The notes beneath the pieces were generated by a model. It was not told where the DNA came from and ran no database searches. It saw nothing but the letters and a program-made list of their open reading frames with translations. DNA of 64,000 nucleotides, from positions 319,206-383,205 of the forward strand of contig JAEZJF010000006.1 in the NCBI GenBank assembly GCA_023415825.1, written 5' to 3'. Position 1 is the first letter of the stretch. Every line of letters begins with the position of its first letter. The position numbers were made by a program, and so were the translations under genes. This DNA is from Bacillota bacterium (GTDB taxonomy: Bacteria > Bacillota > Clostridia > DSM-8532). Of the stretch, positions 1 through 8,255 are shown piece after piece.

Positions 1-86
1 AGACTATTATAATAGTTTATAGTAATAGACTATCACAGTAGTCCGTAAATGTAAAGAGGTTCCATGATAATTGAAGGAAAATTAAG

Positions 87-253
87 TTAACGGATAGCCG
101 GAATTATGATAACTGTATCATACCCATCTATTGTAACGGAGAAAGCATAAACAGGCTGATAGTAACCTTTGGAATCCAATGAATCATATTATAATCATGT
201 GAGCTCTCAATAAGCCTTTGAATAGTTCCTGTCCATGTTGTGAATAATCCTGT
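87..253 (-). pseudogene. Remnant of a protein-coding gene (C-terminal fragment, frameshifted)
   Basis: Read on the minus strand, 253 to about 180 encodes a protein-like stretch (GLFTTWTGTIQRLIESSHDY), and a second frame continues to a stop at 87-89 with GYYQPVYAFSVTIDGYDTV followed by a PAIR terminus. The second stretch has the look of the C-terminal end of an exported clostridial protein (a QPVY-x-F element, then a hydrophobic run ending in PA). No start codon or ribosome binding site joins the two frames, so this looks like a decayed 3' end. The family is not identified. Nothing else is recognisable in positions 1-324 apart from the palindrome at 253-270. Confidence 0.35.
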
Positions 254-270
254 TTAGGCTGTAGCCTAAA
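253..270. promoter_or_regulatory. Perfect 8-bp inverted repeat, operator-like
   Basis: TTTAGGCT-gt-AGCCTAAA is a perfect palindrome with a 2-nt centre, followed 12 bases on by another CCTAAA half. It lies about 55 bp before the SatD-like gene at 325. The TTAGGC/GCCTAA half-sites resemble DtxR/MntR-family metal-regulator operators, but no metal-transport gene is in view, so the assignment is only suggestive. A transcriptional or RNA hairpin role is also possible. Confidence 0.35.
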
Positions 271-324
271 CTTTATACCTAAACATATGCAGGCTAAGCA
301 TTTATTGATAAAGGAAATGATAAG

Positions 325-705
325 ATGGACTATCTGACCATGATCTTCGATATCAAAAACTCAAAGCTTCTAAACGACCGAGAGGCAATTCAGTATAAGC
401 TTATCGATACCATTAAAGCGGCTAATTCGACCTTTTCAACAGTTATTGCGTCTCCCTTTTTAATCATCCTCGGGGATGAATGGCAGGGCCTTCTTCACTA
501 CCCCTGTGATTACCGGGCTGTAATAGAATTCTTTAGCAAGAACTTAAGCGATATACATTTCTATTGCGGAATAGGTATAGGCGAGGTTTCCATACACAAT
601 TTTGAATTAACTGTTAACCAGTTGGACGGCCCAGCTTTTTATAAAGCAAGAAAAGCATTAAGGGTAGCCAAGCAGCACAATTATTCTTTGGTTTATATTC
701 AATAA
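325..705 (+). CDS. Short SatD-family protein (single domain)
   Basis: This 126-residue protein has the same motif series as the N-terminal part of the SatD-family protein encoded at 1531-2349: an FDIKNSK motif near residue 8, LGDEWQ near residue 49, GIGIGE near residue 86 and a DGPAFYKAR motif near residue 101. It stops where the longer paralogue goes on into a helix-turn-helix region, so it is either a natural one-domain version or a 3'-truncated copy. It starts at ATG after AAGGAAATGATAAG. It converges on the DUF3307 gene and the two stop codons overlap by 7 bp. SatD proteins (named from the Streptococcus mutans sat locus) have no established biochemical activity. The motif order resembles class III nucleotide cyclases; this is an inference from residues only. 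Confidence 0.7.
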   Translation: MDYLTMIFDIKNSKLLNDREAIQYKLIDTIKAANSTFSTVIASPFLIILGDEWQGLLHYPCDYRAVIEFFSKNLSDIHFYCGIGIGEVSIHNFELTVNQLDGPAFYKARKALRVAKQHNYSLVYIQ

Positions 706-1526
706 GGAAGAGTCAACAAGGCTTTTATAAGATATCCGACTGAAATGGCGGAAATAAAGCTTATAAAACTTCCAATTATGAACATTTCAACAAAACGGTC
801 ATCATCAAATTTCTTTAATCTGGCAACAGATTTGACAGTCAAAATAAATCCGATAACCAAAGGCATATTCAGTAAGATGGATAAGATAATAAAAACCCTC
901 TCTAGCATGCCAATGGTAAATCCGCCATCACTGGCTCCTTCATTTTTGTTTGATAGCTTAAGTTCGGGTTCTGGAGCAGCAGGTCCTCTTTTAGAATTCA
1001 TCCCGCTGAATATCAGGCGAATGAACACACCTACTCCCCATAATCCAATGACTGACAGAACGAAGGAAAGCACTATTTTATCACTAAAAGTAACCGCTGA
1101 TGCTGAACGATTAAAGGACGAGACTAACTGCGCTAGAGCGTTCTCAATAGAAGGCGAAGCTAGGATTTTTCCGTTGAAACACATGAGAACTACCATGATT
1201 AGAAAAAGATGAATGGCCTGATCCAATAGAAAAAGAATGGCGTTGAATTTAAGGAAAGGCTTTTTAAGAATGATCCAAGACTTGAAGTAATCCACAAGCC
1301 CATGTAAAAGCGAGAGAATGAAAACCAGAATAAAAGTATAGAGAGACCAAAACCGCATTAAAAAAATCAAGGAAACAAAGAAATGAATACATGCGTGAAG
1401 GAAATTGCCCCATAAGCTTTTTTCCCATAGGGTACTGCTTCTTAATTTAACGATTGTTTTCAACTGAAGTGGAAAATCGGCGATAAAATGCGCTAAAACC
1501 AAACAAAATAATACTCCAAAGTCCAA
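699..1526 (-). CDS. DUF3307-domain multi-pass membrane protein
   Basis: This is a 275-residue integral membrane protein. The first ~120 residues (LAHFIADFPLQLK, then a GLVDYFKSW motif) match the DUF3307 family, whose conserved His and Asp residues lie at membrane edges. A hydrophilic linker around residues 180-205 separates them from two or three further transmembrane segments. The start is TTG at 1526, four bases after the stop of the upstream SatD-family gene, with a GGGGG ribosome binding site inside that gene's last codons, so the two are co-transcribed and probably translationally coupled. DUF3307 and SatD genes are commonly neighbours in Firmicutes, but the function of the pair is unknown. 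Confidence 0.75.
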   Translation of the reverse strand: MDFGVLFCLVLAHFIADFPLQLKTIVKLRSSTLWEKSLWGNFLHACIHFFVSLIFLMRFWSLYTFILVFILSLLHGLVDYFKSWIILKKPFLKFNAILFLLDQAIHLFLIMVVLMCFNGKILASPSIENALAQLVSSFNRSASAVTFSDKIVLSFVLSVIGLWGVGVFIRLIFSGMNSKRGPAAPEPELKLSNKNEGASDGGFTIGMLERVFIILSILLNMPLVIGFILTVKSVARLKKFDDDRFVEMFIIGSFISFISAISVGYLIKALLTLPY

Positions 1527-1530
1527 TTCA

Positions 1531-2349
1531 TCACGCCCCCTTGCCAGAATAGGTATCTAGCAGAATAGAAACCAGTTGATGATTCTTTTGTATTGTAAAA
1601 AACGATGCATTATTTAGCTTTTGGCTAATTCCGCTGATGGTTTCCCTTGTTTTATCCTCAGAATCTCCCACAATCTTACGATAAGAGCCAAGTCTTATAT
1701 AATCAATATAAACCTCTCTCTGCTTATCAGTCATCTTCGCTTTCAATATTTCGTTATTTTCAATAATTAAATTGATTGACTGCTCAAGAAGACTTCTACT
1801 GATCAAAGCAAAGTCCATGACCTCAACATCGGCCGCTTTTGCCACAGCAGCTTCTCCCATGGCCTCCTCTATCGGATAAGGTTTGATAGGATCATTCATA
1901 CCATCAAGATGAAGGCTTGATGCAACAAATGCGCTGAGCAAAAATACTTTATTGAGCTTATTGATATTGGCCTTTCTCTTTGACTTGTCCGAACCTTTTA
2001 TGATATTAATAGCCTCTCGTGCAGCATGAAAGCAGGAGCCATCCATCATTCGAACATCATGATTAAGGGGTGTGCTTATATCTCCCACTCCGATACCTGC
2101 ATAAAGCTCGATATTATCCTTCCAAAGCAGTTGTTGAAATTCATGAACGATATGATAGGCTTCCGATGGTTTATTGGTTATGACCTGCCATTCATCACCT
2201 AATGTTATCGTAATCGGCGCGACAAGAATACCCGAATATTTATGATTGATCCTAGCAATATAGCTATTTAGGTTATCTTGTAGTTGTTTTCTATCTTGTA
2301 CTTTTCTGGACCCTACGATATCCATATTGATGACACAATACAAGCCCAT
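1531..2349 (-). CDS. SatD-family protein with C-terminal helix-turn-helix
   Basis: This 272-residue protein has two parts. Residues ~1-135 are the SatD-type domain with INMDIVGSRK (metal-site-like Asp), LGDEWQ, AGIGVGDIS and a DGSCFHAAREAI motif. Residues ~205-265 (MTDKQREVYIDYIRLGSYR, then an ETISGISQKL helix) look like a sigma-70 region 4/LuxR-type helix-turn-helix. The longer frame begins at 2370, but ATG 2349 is preceded by GTGGGGAGAAAA while the upstream ATG has no ribosome binding site, so 2349 was chosen. It forms an operon with the DUF3307 gene. The combination suggests a signalling domain coupled to a DNA-binding tail; no enzymatic role is established for the family. Confidence 0.75.
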   Translation of the reverse strand: MGLYCVINMDIVGSRKVQDRKQLQDNLNSYIARINHKYSGILVAPITITLGDEWQVITNKPSEAYHIVHEFQQLLWKDNIELYAGIGVGDISTPLNHDVRMMDGSCFHAAREAINIIKGSDKSKRKANINKLNKVFLLSAFVASSLHLDGMNDPIKPYPIEEAMGEAAVAKAADVEVMDFALISRSLLEQSINLIIENNEILKAKMTDKQREVYIDYIRLGSYRKIVGDSEDKTRETISGISQKLNNASFFTIQKNHQLVSILLDTYSGKGA

Positions 2350-2450
2350 TTTTCTCCCCACGCTTTTCATGATATTATGTCATTATAGCATTTTTTTCCT
2401 TGCTATTCAATCAAGCAACTTATCTCAAACCGGACGCACCTATTTAAAAA

Positions 2451-2478
2451 GAGAGGACTTTATGTCCCCTCTTTTTTT
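2451..2478. terminator. Bidirectional stem-loop overlapping the end of the 2460 gene
   Basis: GAGAGGAC-tttat-GTCCCCTC forms an 8-bp stem (one G-T pair) followed by seven T on the plus strand and by TTTTT on the minus strand. The stop codon of the small membrane protein gene lies in the loop. It serves as a rho-independent terminator for the minus-strand gene. Confidence 0.75.
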
Positions 2479-2798
2479 GATGAATCGTTAATTTGTCCGT
2501 CGTCCAAAAAGTCCTTGGCTGTCTCATACCATTTTTGAATAAGACTTCTTATATCTGACTCTTTGATAAAAAGCCTTAGCCAGACGGGTATATACTTGTA
2601 GACGACTCCCACAACAAAATTAAACTTGAGTTGGCCCTCTCCATCCGAAAAATTGCGCTCTGCCAAAAGCATGATCCGGTAAGCAAATCCCCGGATTCTT
2701 GTCCACTGCTTTGTAACACCTAAATAAACAATAAAAGCTAAGATACCTATGGCAATTAAAATGCCGAGCCAGTTTTGTGTGATAAACTCCACAATCAT
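2460..2798 (-). CDS. Small single-pass membrane protein of unknown function
   Basis: This is a 112-residue protein with one N-terminal transmembrane helix (about residues 9-28, GILIAIGILAFIVYLGV) followed by a cytoplasmic amphipathic region (a FNFVVGVVYKYIPVWLRLF stretch, then an acidic lysine-rich tail). It has a reasonable ribosome binding site, AGGAAG, upstream of ATG 2798. The layout resembles small phage or prophage membrane proteins of the holin LLH kind, but no lysis gene or phage gene is nearby, so it is left unassigned. The gene stands alone and ends in a terminator. Confidence 0.6.
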   Translation of the reverse strand: MIVEFITQNWLGILIAIGILAFIVYLGVTKQWTRIRGFAYRIMLLAERNFSDGEGQLKFNFVVGVVYKYIPVWLRLFIKESDIRSLIQKWYETAKDFLDDGQINDSSKKEGT

Positions 2799-2873
2799 TG
2801 TAAAGGCTTCCTAAAAGTTATTCCTAATTAAGCCTATGCAATAATCCTGCAAAAGTTGACTTAACCTTACATG

Positions 2874-4178
2874 TTAATGGGTATCACAAGCGGTTGCCTG
2901 CTGATCCTGTTGAGGCTTAAGAAGAACTTCCTCAGAATGGGAGACATCATGCTTTTTAACGCTGAATAAGAACAGGAGTCCAAGTGTAAACATGACTCCG
3001 CCAAACAGGAAGAGATAGGCCTGGCTTCCTAATAAATCAGCGGTCAGGCCATACAGGATGGGGCTAGCAATGCTTGCCGCAAAGGTAAACACAAAATAGT
3101 AGCCGGTATAGCGGCCTGTCTGCCCTTTAGGAGCCATTTCTGCAACAGCCGGATAGGCATTGGTAGTCATAAGCGCCCAGCCAATACCGCTAAAGCCCAT
3201 AACAATAGCTAAAAAGTTCTGATTCTTCAGGAGAACCACAATGACGAAAGTGGATATAAGCAGAATATTGCCTAAAAGCATGGTGGTTTTTCTTCCAAGC
3301 TTCGATCCTATAAGACCTGCCGGTAAAGCACTAATCATGAAAATAACCGCCATGGGCGCCAGCATCTGTGTCGCATCCCCAGGCAATATGCCATACCTCT
3401 CTTGAGCAAAGAGGGTGAAAAAGGCATTAAGGCATTCAAAACCGCAAAACCAAAAGAATACTGTAAAAAGCATATAAAGCAGGGACGGTGTTCTGGAAAT
3501 GGCAGATTTTTGCCCGTTCTTTCCCCAGAAAAGGCCGGTATCAATTTCCGGTTCCTTCTCCTCATCGGCTGAGTAGGGTACTTCCGGCTCTTTATAAAAG
3601 AAGACCAGCATCAAGAGCGCAAAGATCATGAGTCCGCCGCCCATCAGGAAGGGATAGGAGATATTGATATTAAAAAGCATACCGCCAGCTACAAACGAAA
3701 TGATGGTACCCAGACCTCCCATGGCTGTAATAATGCCATTAGCACGGCTTCTTAAGGGGGCTGGTGTGGCATCGGGCATTAAGGCTACTGCAGGTGCTCG
3801 ATAAATGCTCATAAAGAAGTTCATGGCAATGACAAACACCATGAGCAAGGGTAGGCGTATATCAAAAGAAAATAAGCTTCCTAATTGATTATAAAAAGGA
3901 ACCATCATAAAAAAAAGAGCCGCTAAAGGAATTCCTATAATCATAAAAGGCATTCTGCGGCCAAATCGTGTTTTCGTTTTATCACTCAGTTTACCGAAAT
4001 AGGGTTGAAAAATGAGTCCGAATACATTATCCAGGGTCATGATCGCACCAAGAAGGGTAGAACTGTCAATGAGCCCTTTTAAAAAGACAGGTACATAGGT
4101 ATTATAGGTTGTCCATGCCAAGCTTATTGTAAAAAAGGCCAAGCTTATTACAAGGGTTTTCAAGACATTAAGCTTCAT
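2874..4178 (-). CDS. MFS transporter, sugar/GPH or SLC45-like
   Basis: This is a 434-residue, 12-helix major facilitator protein. The segment after helix 2 (GKLSDKTKTRFGRRMPFMI) is the signature loop of sugar:cation symporters of the GPH/SLC45 type, and the protein is close to full length for that group. Half-molecules are joined by a charged cytoplasmic loop near residues 195-225. It probably moves a sugar or glycoside across the plasma membrane with H+ or Na+, but the substrate cannot be read from sequence. The gene is monocistronic, with a short gap to the small membrane protein gene downstream and a 195-bp gap to the DUF503 gene. Confidence 0.8.
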   Translation of the reverse strand: MKLNVLKTLVISLAFFTISLAWTTYNTYVPVFLKGLIDSSTLLGAIMTLDNVFGLIFQPYFGKLSDKTKTRFGRRMPFMIIGIPLAALFFMMVPFYNQLGSLFSFDIRLPLLMVFVIAMNFFMSIYRAPAVALMPDATPAPLRSRANGIITAMGGLGTIISFVAGGMLFNINISYPFLMGGGLMIFALLMLVFFYKEPEVPYSADEEKEPEIDTGLFWGKNGQKSAISRTPSLLYMLFTVFFWFCGFECLNAFFTLFAQERYGILPGDATQMLAPMAVIFMISALPAGLIGSKLGRKTTMLLGNILLISTFVIVVLLKNQNFLAIVMGFSGIGWALMTTNAYPAVAEMAPKGQTGRYTGYYFVFTFAASIASPILYGLTADLLGSQAYLFLFGGVMFTLGLLFLFSVKKHDVSHSEEVLLKPQQDQQATACDTH

Positions 4179-4373
4179 AGTTACTCCTTAGAATACTTTT
4201 ATCAGCAGGCAGCTCATCCCAATCATCTAAAGAGCAACTGCGGAATAATAATTCAATATACTTTAATATACCCTACAATTATTAAAAAGTCTTGTTAATA
4301 ATATTAAAATTTCATGAGACTTTCAGCCTACAATGCCATAATAGCATGATGACATGGCTTTTAAAAGGTCTAC

Positions 4374-4664
4374 TTAACTAAAGGGTATAATTTCCGTCTG
4401 TATACCCGTAATCTCAACAGTACCTTGGCCTTCGATGAAATTTATAGCAGAGGCCATCATACTGTCCGCATGGCCGGCCTCATTTGAGATGCAGGTAAGG
4501 CCAAGCTCGCAATGATTCCATGAATCAAGCTGCCCAATTTCTGCAACTGAAACATTGAATTTATTTTTCAGCCTTTCTATCAGGCTTTTGATAATGCGTC
4601 TTTTATCCTTGAGCGATTGGGGTTCACTTAAGAACAAGGCTACTTTCAATACACCGACAAACAT
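4374..4664 (-). CDS. DUF503 (YlxP-like) family protein
   Basis: This 96-residue protein starts MFVGVLKVALFLSEPQSLKD and contains a KRRIIKSLIERLKNKFNVSV stretch, typical of the DUF503/YlxP family. These small proteins often sit in the nusA-infB-rbfA region and are suspected RNA- or ribosome-associated factors; here the gene is isolated from that cluster. The open frame runs upstream to 4700, but ATG 4664 has AAGGAGG eight bases before it. The dispersed repeat at 4730-4804 lies directly upstream and supplies a TATAAT on this strand. Confidence 0.8.
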   Translation of the reverse strand: MFVGVLKVALFLSEPQSLKDKRRIIKSLIERLKNKFNVSVAEIGQLDSWNHCELGLTCISNEAGHADSMMASAINFIEGQGTVEITGIQTEIIPFS

Positions 4665-4729
4665 GCAAATCCTCCTTGCAGGCCTTGCTTTCCTGCTCAA
4701 AAAAACATAGTATGGAGTATGTATCTTTT

Positions 4730-4804
4730 ATTATAATAACATTACCCGTTACCGGAATCAAAGATTCCGACCGGGCTCCCAAGTTATTGATACTTCGTAT
4801 TATT
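4730..4804 (-). repeat. Dispersed palindromic repeat, copy 1
   Basis: Read on the minus strand, this copy contains AATACGAAGTATCAATAACT, then a variant of the inner hairpin (CGGAATC-TTT-GATTCCG), AACGGGT and a terminal GTTATTATAAT. The same element recurs at 9077, 9131, 14173, 17037 and 17104. It lies between the divergent genes at 4664 (minus) and 4832 (plus). Its TATAAT (4730-4735) faces the DUF503 gene. Confidence 0.85.
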
Positions 4805-4831
4805 AACAAATAACCCTCGGAGGAATGCAAA

Positions 4832-5983
4832 TTGTCTAAAATTTTGGTTTTGGATGATGAAAAGGCTGTTTTGGATAACCTGAGCACCACCTTGATTAAA
4901 GAAGGCTATGATGTGGTTACAGCTTTAAGCGGTGAAGAAGGTCTGGTACTGTTTCAGTCTCAGCGAGATTTCGACTGCATCATTTGTGATATGAAAATGC
5001 CAGGTATGACTGGAACTGAAGTAACAAAAGCCATAAGGGAAATTGACCCTGACATAGGCATTATCATTCTTACTGAGCATAGTGATATGGAAAACACCGT
5101 TAATGCCATGAAGGAAGGTGCTTTTGACTATTTAAACAAGCCTATTTATAATGAAAAACTCATGGTTTCCATTGAAAATGCCATAAAAAGGATAAAGCTT
5201 GTCAAAGAAAACCACAAGCTCAATGAGGATCTTGTAAAAAGAAATTTATACTTTCAACATATCAATGATTCCGCACAGCAGATTTTAATCAATATGGTTC
5301 CTAGGTCCTGCCCCAGATTCAAAGAACTTGATACGGCCGCAGTTTATAAAAGCTGTGACTGCGTGGGCGGTGACATGTACGATATTTTTAAGCTCGGCCG
5401 TAGAATTTTCTTTTATGTGCTTGATGTATGCGGCCATGGCATTTTGTCGGCTGTTATGACCATGATGATGAAAGCTTATTTTCAAAATATAAAGCGCCTT
5501 TACGAAATTGCCGGAATCACCCCTGACATTGAAAAAATAGTACTTGATCTCAACTGTGAAATGTACAGAAATACATCCTCCTATCTCTTCTTAACCCTTT
5601 TTACAGGGATACTTGACCTCGACACGAGAGAAATCTCCTACGTTTCTGCGGGGCATATTGATCAATATGTCCACACTAAAAAAGGTATTATTCCTCTCTC
5701 CTCCAGCAATACGGTTATTGGCATTTTTGATGGCTTGACCTTTGAATCCCAGAAAATCTCCATTGAACCGGGTGATAGGCTGTTTCTATTCACTGACGGA
5801 ATTACTGAAATCTGGAATGAAGAAGTTGTCCTGGCTACCGACAGTATGCAGAAAATCATTAAAGATAAAGCCGGATATCCGATAAAAAATACTGTTAAGG
5901 CCATCTATGATGCTATTCTTAAACTCTATGAGAATAAGAAGCCCGATGACGACATTACCATCATAGGCATGGAGTTAAGATAG
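4832..5983 (+). CDS. Response regulator with SpoIIE/RsbU-type PP2C phosphatase output
   Basis: This 383-residue protein has a receiver domain (residues 1-120; acidic pocket DDE at 8-10, phospho-acceptor Asp53 in ICDMKMPG, Lys in the NKPIYNEK motif), a short coiled linker, and a PP2C-like Ser/Thr phosphatase domain (about 165-383) with GGDMYD, DVCGHG and FTDGITE metal-binding motifs. Such proteins dephosphorylate anti-anti-sigma factors or related targets in response to a sensor kinase. No cognate kinase or STAS protein is adjacent. The start is TTG, 10 bases after a GGAGG sequence. The RluA gene follows 24 bp downstream on the same strand, so the two may be co-transcribed. Confidence 0.9.
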   Translation: MSKILVLDDEKAVLDNLSTTLIKEGYDVVTALSGEEGLVLFQSQRDFDCIICDMKMPGMTGTEVTKAIREIDPDIGIIILTEHSDMENTVNAMKEGAFDYLNKPIYNEKLMVSIENAIKRIKLVKENHKLNEDLVKRNLYFQHINDSAQQILINMVPRSCPRFKELDTAAVYKSCDCVGGDMYDIFKLGRRIFFYVLDVCGHGILSAVMTMMMKAYFQNIKRLYEIAGITPDIEKIVLDLNCEMYRNTSSYLFLTLFTGILDLDTREISYVSAGHIDQYVHTKKGIIPLSSSNTVIGIFDGLTFESQKISIEPGDRLFLFTDGITEIWNEEVVLATDSMQKIIKDKAGYPIKNTVKAIYDAILKLYENKKPDDDITIIGMELR

Positions 5984-6007
5984 GCATTATCCCGGAGGAA
6001 ATTACGC

Positions 6008-6892
6008 ATGCAAATAGACTTAGAAGTTACCGAAGAGCTGGATAAAAAAAAGATATATCAGCTCCTCAAAGGTCCCATGAAGCTTTCCAGCCGATTGATA
6101 ACCCGCCTTAAGGCTGAAAAAGGAATTTTCCTGAATGGCAGCCCTGCCCGCACAATTGACCTGGTTCATACCGGCGATAGGGTCAGCGTTGTTATCGATT
6201 TCAATGAGGAATCCTACATCCAGCCTGAAAACATCCCTCTTTCCATAGTATTTGAGGATGACAGCTTTTTGGCTGTTGATAAAGGATCCAACATGGCTGT
6301 TCATCCTTCTATCGGTCATCAGACAGGAACCCTGGCTCAGGCCGTTCTCTGGTACTACAAAGAAAAAGGGCTTACAATCAAAGTCCGGCCCATTAACCGT
6401 TTGGATCGTGATACTTCAGGGCTGATCCTTTTTGCCAAGAATGCCTTCATCCAAGATCAGCTCATACGTCAGATGAAAGAAAATCGCATGTATAAGGCTT
6501 ATCTTGGTATCGTTCATGGCTGTTTTGATCCTCCGGCAGGTACAATAAGGCTCCCTATCGCCCGTAAAGCTGAAAGCATCATTGAAAGAATCATTGATCC
6601 ATCCGGAGAAGACAGCATTACACACTATAAAACCCTTGAGTGCCATCCTGACATCAGCCTGGTTCAATTTGTTTTGGAGACGGGAAGGACACATCAAATC
6701 CGTGTCCATGCAAAGGCCATGGGACACCCCCTGTTGGGAGATTGGCTTTATTCCGATATAGGGACTCATCTCATTGACAGGCAGGCCCTTCATTCCTTTC
6801 AAATTTCTTTTGATCATCCTCTTTCAGGTGAGAGAATCACTTTGACCGCACCCCTCCATGAGGATATGAAAAAGGTATTGGCAGCTTTTTAG
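6008..6892 (+). CDS. RluA-family pseudouridine synthase
   Basis: This 294-residue enzyme isomerises uridine to pseudouridine in rRNA or tRNA. It has an S4-like N-terminal part (residues ~15-75, including RLITRLKAEKGIFLNG) and the catalytic domain with NRLDRDTSGL near residue 130, where the Asp is the catalytic nucleophile, plus LETGRTHQIRVH and GHPLLGDWLY. The length and motif order are those of the RluD/YlyB group; which RNA position it modifies is not readable. GGAGG precedes the ATG by 10 bases. The 3' end forms a stem-loop with the following intergenic bases. Confidence 0.9.
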   Translation: MQIDLEVTEELDKKKIYQLLKGPMKLSSRLITRLKAEKGIFLNGSPARTIDLVHTGDRVSVVIDFNEESYIQPENIPLSIVFEDDSFLAVDKGSNMAVHPSIGHQTGTLAQAVLWYYKEKGLTIKVRPINRLDRDTSGLILFAKNAFIQDQLIRQMKENRMYKAYLGIVHGCFDPPAGTIRLPIARKAESIIERIIDPSGEDSITHYKTLECHPDISLVQFVLETGRTHQIRVHAKAMGHPLLGDWLYSDIGTHLIDRQALHSFQISFDHPLSGERITLTAPLHEDMKKVLAAF

Positions 6893-6901
6893 CCAATACC
6901 T
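6873..6901. terminator. Stem-loop between convergent rluA-like and paaK genes
   Basis: AGGTATTGGC and GCCAATACCT form a perfect 10-bp stem around a 9-nt loop that contains the stop codon of the RluA gene. It lacks a long T-tract, but it is symmetrical and placed between two converging genes, so it probably ends transcription from both sides. Confidence 0.6.
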
Positions 6902-6907
6902 GAAATA

Positions 6908-8221
6908 CTACGAATTGAATATCTTTCGCCTGTCCATAACGCGCTTGGCTTTGCCTTCACTGCGTTGAATGGTCTTGTGCTCGACAAGCTTAATCTTGGC
7001 ACTTATACCCAGAGTCGATTCAATATCATGGCGCAGTTTTCTTTCCAAGGCTTCAATTTTTCGTACTTCGTCAGAGAAAATGGTGCTATTCATTTCGATT
7101 TGGATTTCCATAATGTCCAGGTTGTCAATGCGATCCACATAGATCATATAATGGGGCTCTATCTCTCCATACTTCAAAAGAACCGATTCAATCTGAGAAG
7201 GAAAGACATTGACACCTCTAATAATAAGCATATCGTCTGACCTGCCTGTCACCTTCTCCATCCTGGGGCTTGTGCGTCCGCAGCAGCAGGTTTCGTATGT
7301 CAACACTGAAAGATCCCTGGTCCTATAACGCATGAGGGGCAAGGCTTCCTTGGTGATGCAGGTGAATACCAATTCCCCTTTGGCACCTTCTGGTAACACT
7401 TCACCGGTTTCAGGATTGATAATTTCTGCAATAAAGTGGTCTGCAATAATATGAAGACCTGGTTGATCCTCGCAATTCATGGAAACACCGGGACCCATAA
7501 TTTCACTTAGGCCATAAATATCATAGGCCTTTAGCCCAAGCCTTTCCTCTATCTGGCTCCGCATTTCCTCGGACCAGGGCTCGGCACCGAAAATACCGAC
7601 ACGAAGCTTAAGATCGTCCTTTGTAAGACCCATGGTTTTCATCTCATCAGCCAAGTAAAGGGCATAAGAAGGAGTACAGCATAGAACTGTGGCGCCGAAA
7701 TCTTTAAGAAGCTGAATTTGCCGTGATGTATTGCCTCCGGAGACCGGTATAACCGTAGCACCGACTCTTTCCACGCCATAATGCAGGCCCAATCCCCCTG
7801 TAAAGAGCCCATAGCCATAGGCCACATGGACAATATCCCTGGACGTTACACCGGCGCTGGTCAAACACCTTGCCACACACTCCGCCCAACTGTCAATGTC
7901 CTTATGGGTATAGCCTACAACGGTCTGCTTTCCTGTGGTACCGGAGGAAGCATGTACTCTTACAACCTGTTCCAAAGGGACGGCAAAGGTTCCGAAAGGA
8001 TAATTGTCCCTTAAGTCGGTTTTATATGTAAAGGGTAATTTGGAAAGATCATCCACTGTTTGAATGTCATCAGGTGTGATGCCTGCCTGCTTCATCTTTT
8101 CAGCGTAATAGGGCACATTTTCGTATACCCTTTTCACTGTTGCTTTCAGCCTTTCTCCCTGGATTTCTTTAAGGTCCTTCAATTCCATTGTTTCCAGTTC
8201 TTTGTTCCAATACTGAGCCAT
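6908..8221 (-). CDS. paaK: Phenylacetate-CoA ligase
   Basis: This 437-residue adenylate-forming enzyme would convert phenylacetate (or a related aryl acid such as indoleacetate), ATP and CoA to the acyl-CoA. It shows the P-loop SSGTTGKQTV near residue 92, YGLSEIMGPG in the middle, a YRTRDLS motif, and a C-terminal AMP-binding_C region ending RSEGKAKRVMDRRK with the conserved Lys. It starts at ATG 8221 (GGAGGG six bases upstream); the longer frame to 8239 has no site. The gene is alone behind a T-box leader with a Phe-type specifier, which ties it to phenylalanine metabolism in an anaerobe. Indolepyruvate oxidoreductase genes, frequent partners of paaK in anaerobes, are not in the window. Confidence 0.9.
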   Translation of the reverse strand: MAQYWNKELETMELKDLKEIQGERLKATVKRVYENVPYYAEKMKQAGITPDDIQTVDDLSKLPFTYKTDLRDNYPFGTFAVPLEQVVRVHASSGTTGKQTVVGYTHKDIDSWAECVARCLTSAGVTSRDIVHVAYGYGLFTGGLGLHYGVERVGATVIPVSGGNTSRQIQLLKDFGATVLCCTPSYALYLADEMKTMGLTKDDLKLRVGIFGAEPWSEEMRSQIEERLGLKAYDIYGLSEIMGPGVSMNCEDQPGLHIIADHFIAEIINPETGEVLPEGAKGELVFTCITKEALPLMRYRTRDLSVLTYETCCCGRTSPRMEKVTGRSDDMLIIRGVNVFPSQIESVLLKYGEIEPHYMIYVDRIDNLDIMEIQIEMNSTIFSDEVRKIEALERKLRHDIESTLGISAKIKLVEHKTIQRSEGKAKRVMDRRKIFNS

Positions 8222-8255
8222 AGTAACCCTCCACATCAAAAGAAATTTTTCAATT

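Noticed and set aside
745..1212. Plus-strand frame of 155 codons antisense to the DUF3307 gene
   Set aside because: No ribosome binding site, the translation is low in structure, and the opposite strand carries a coherent membrane protein in operon with SatD.
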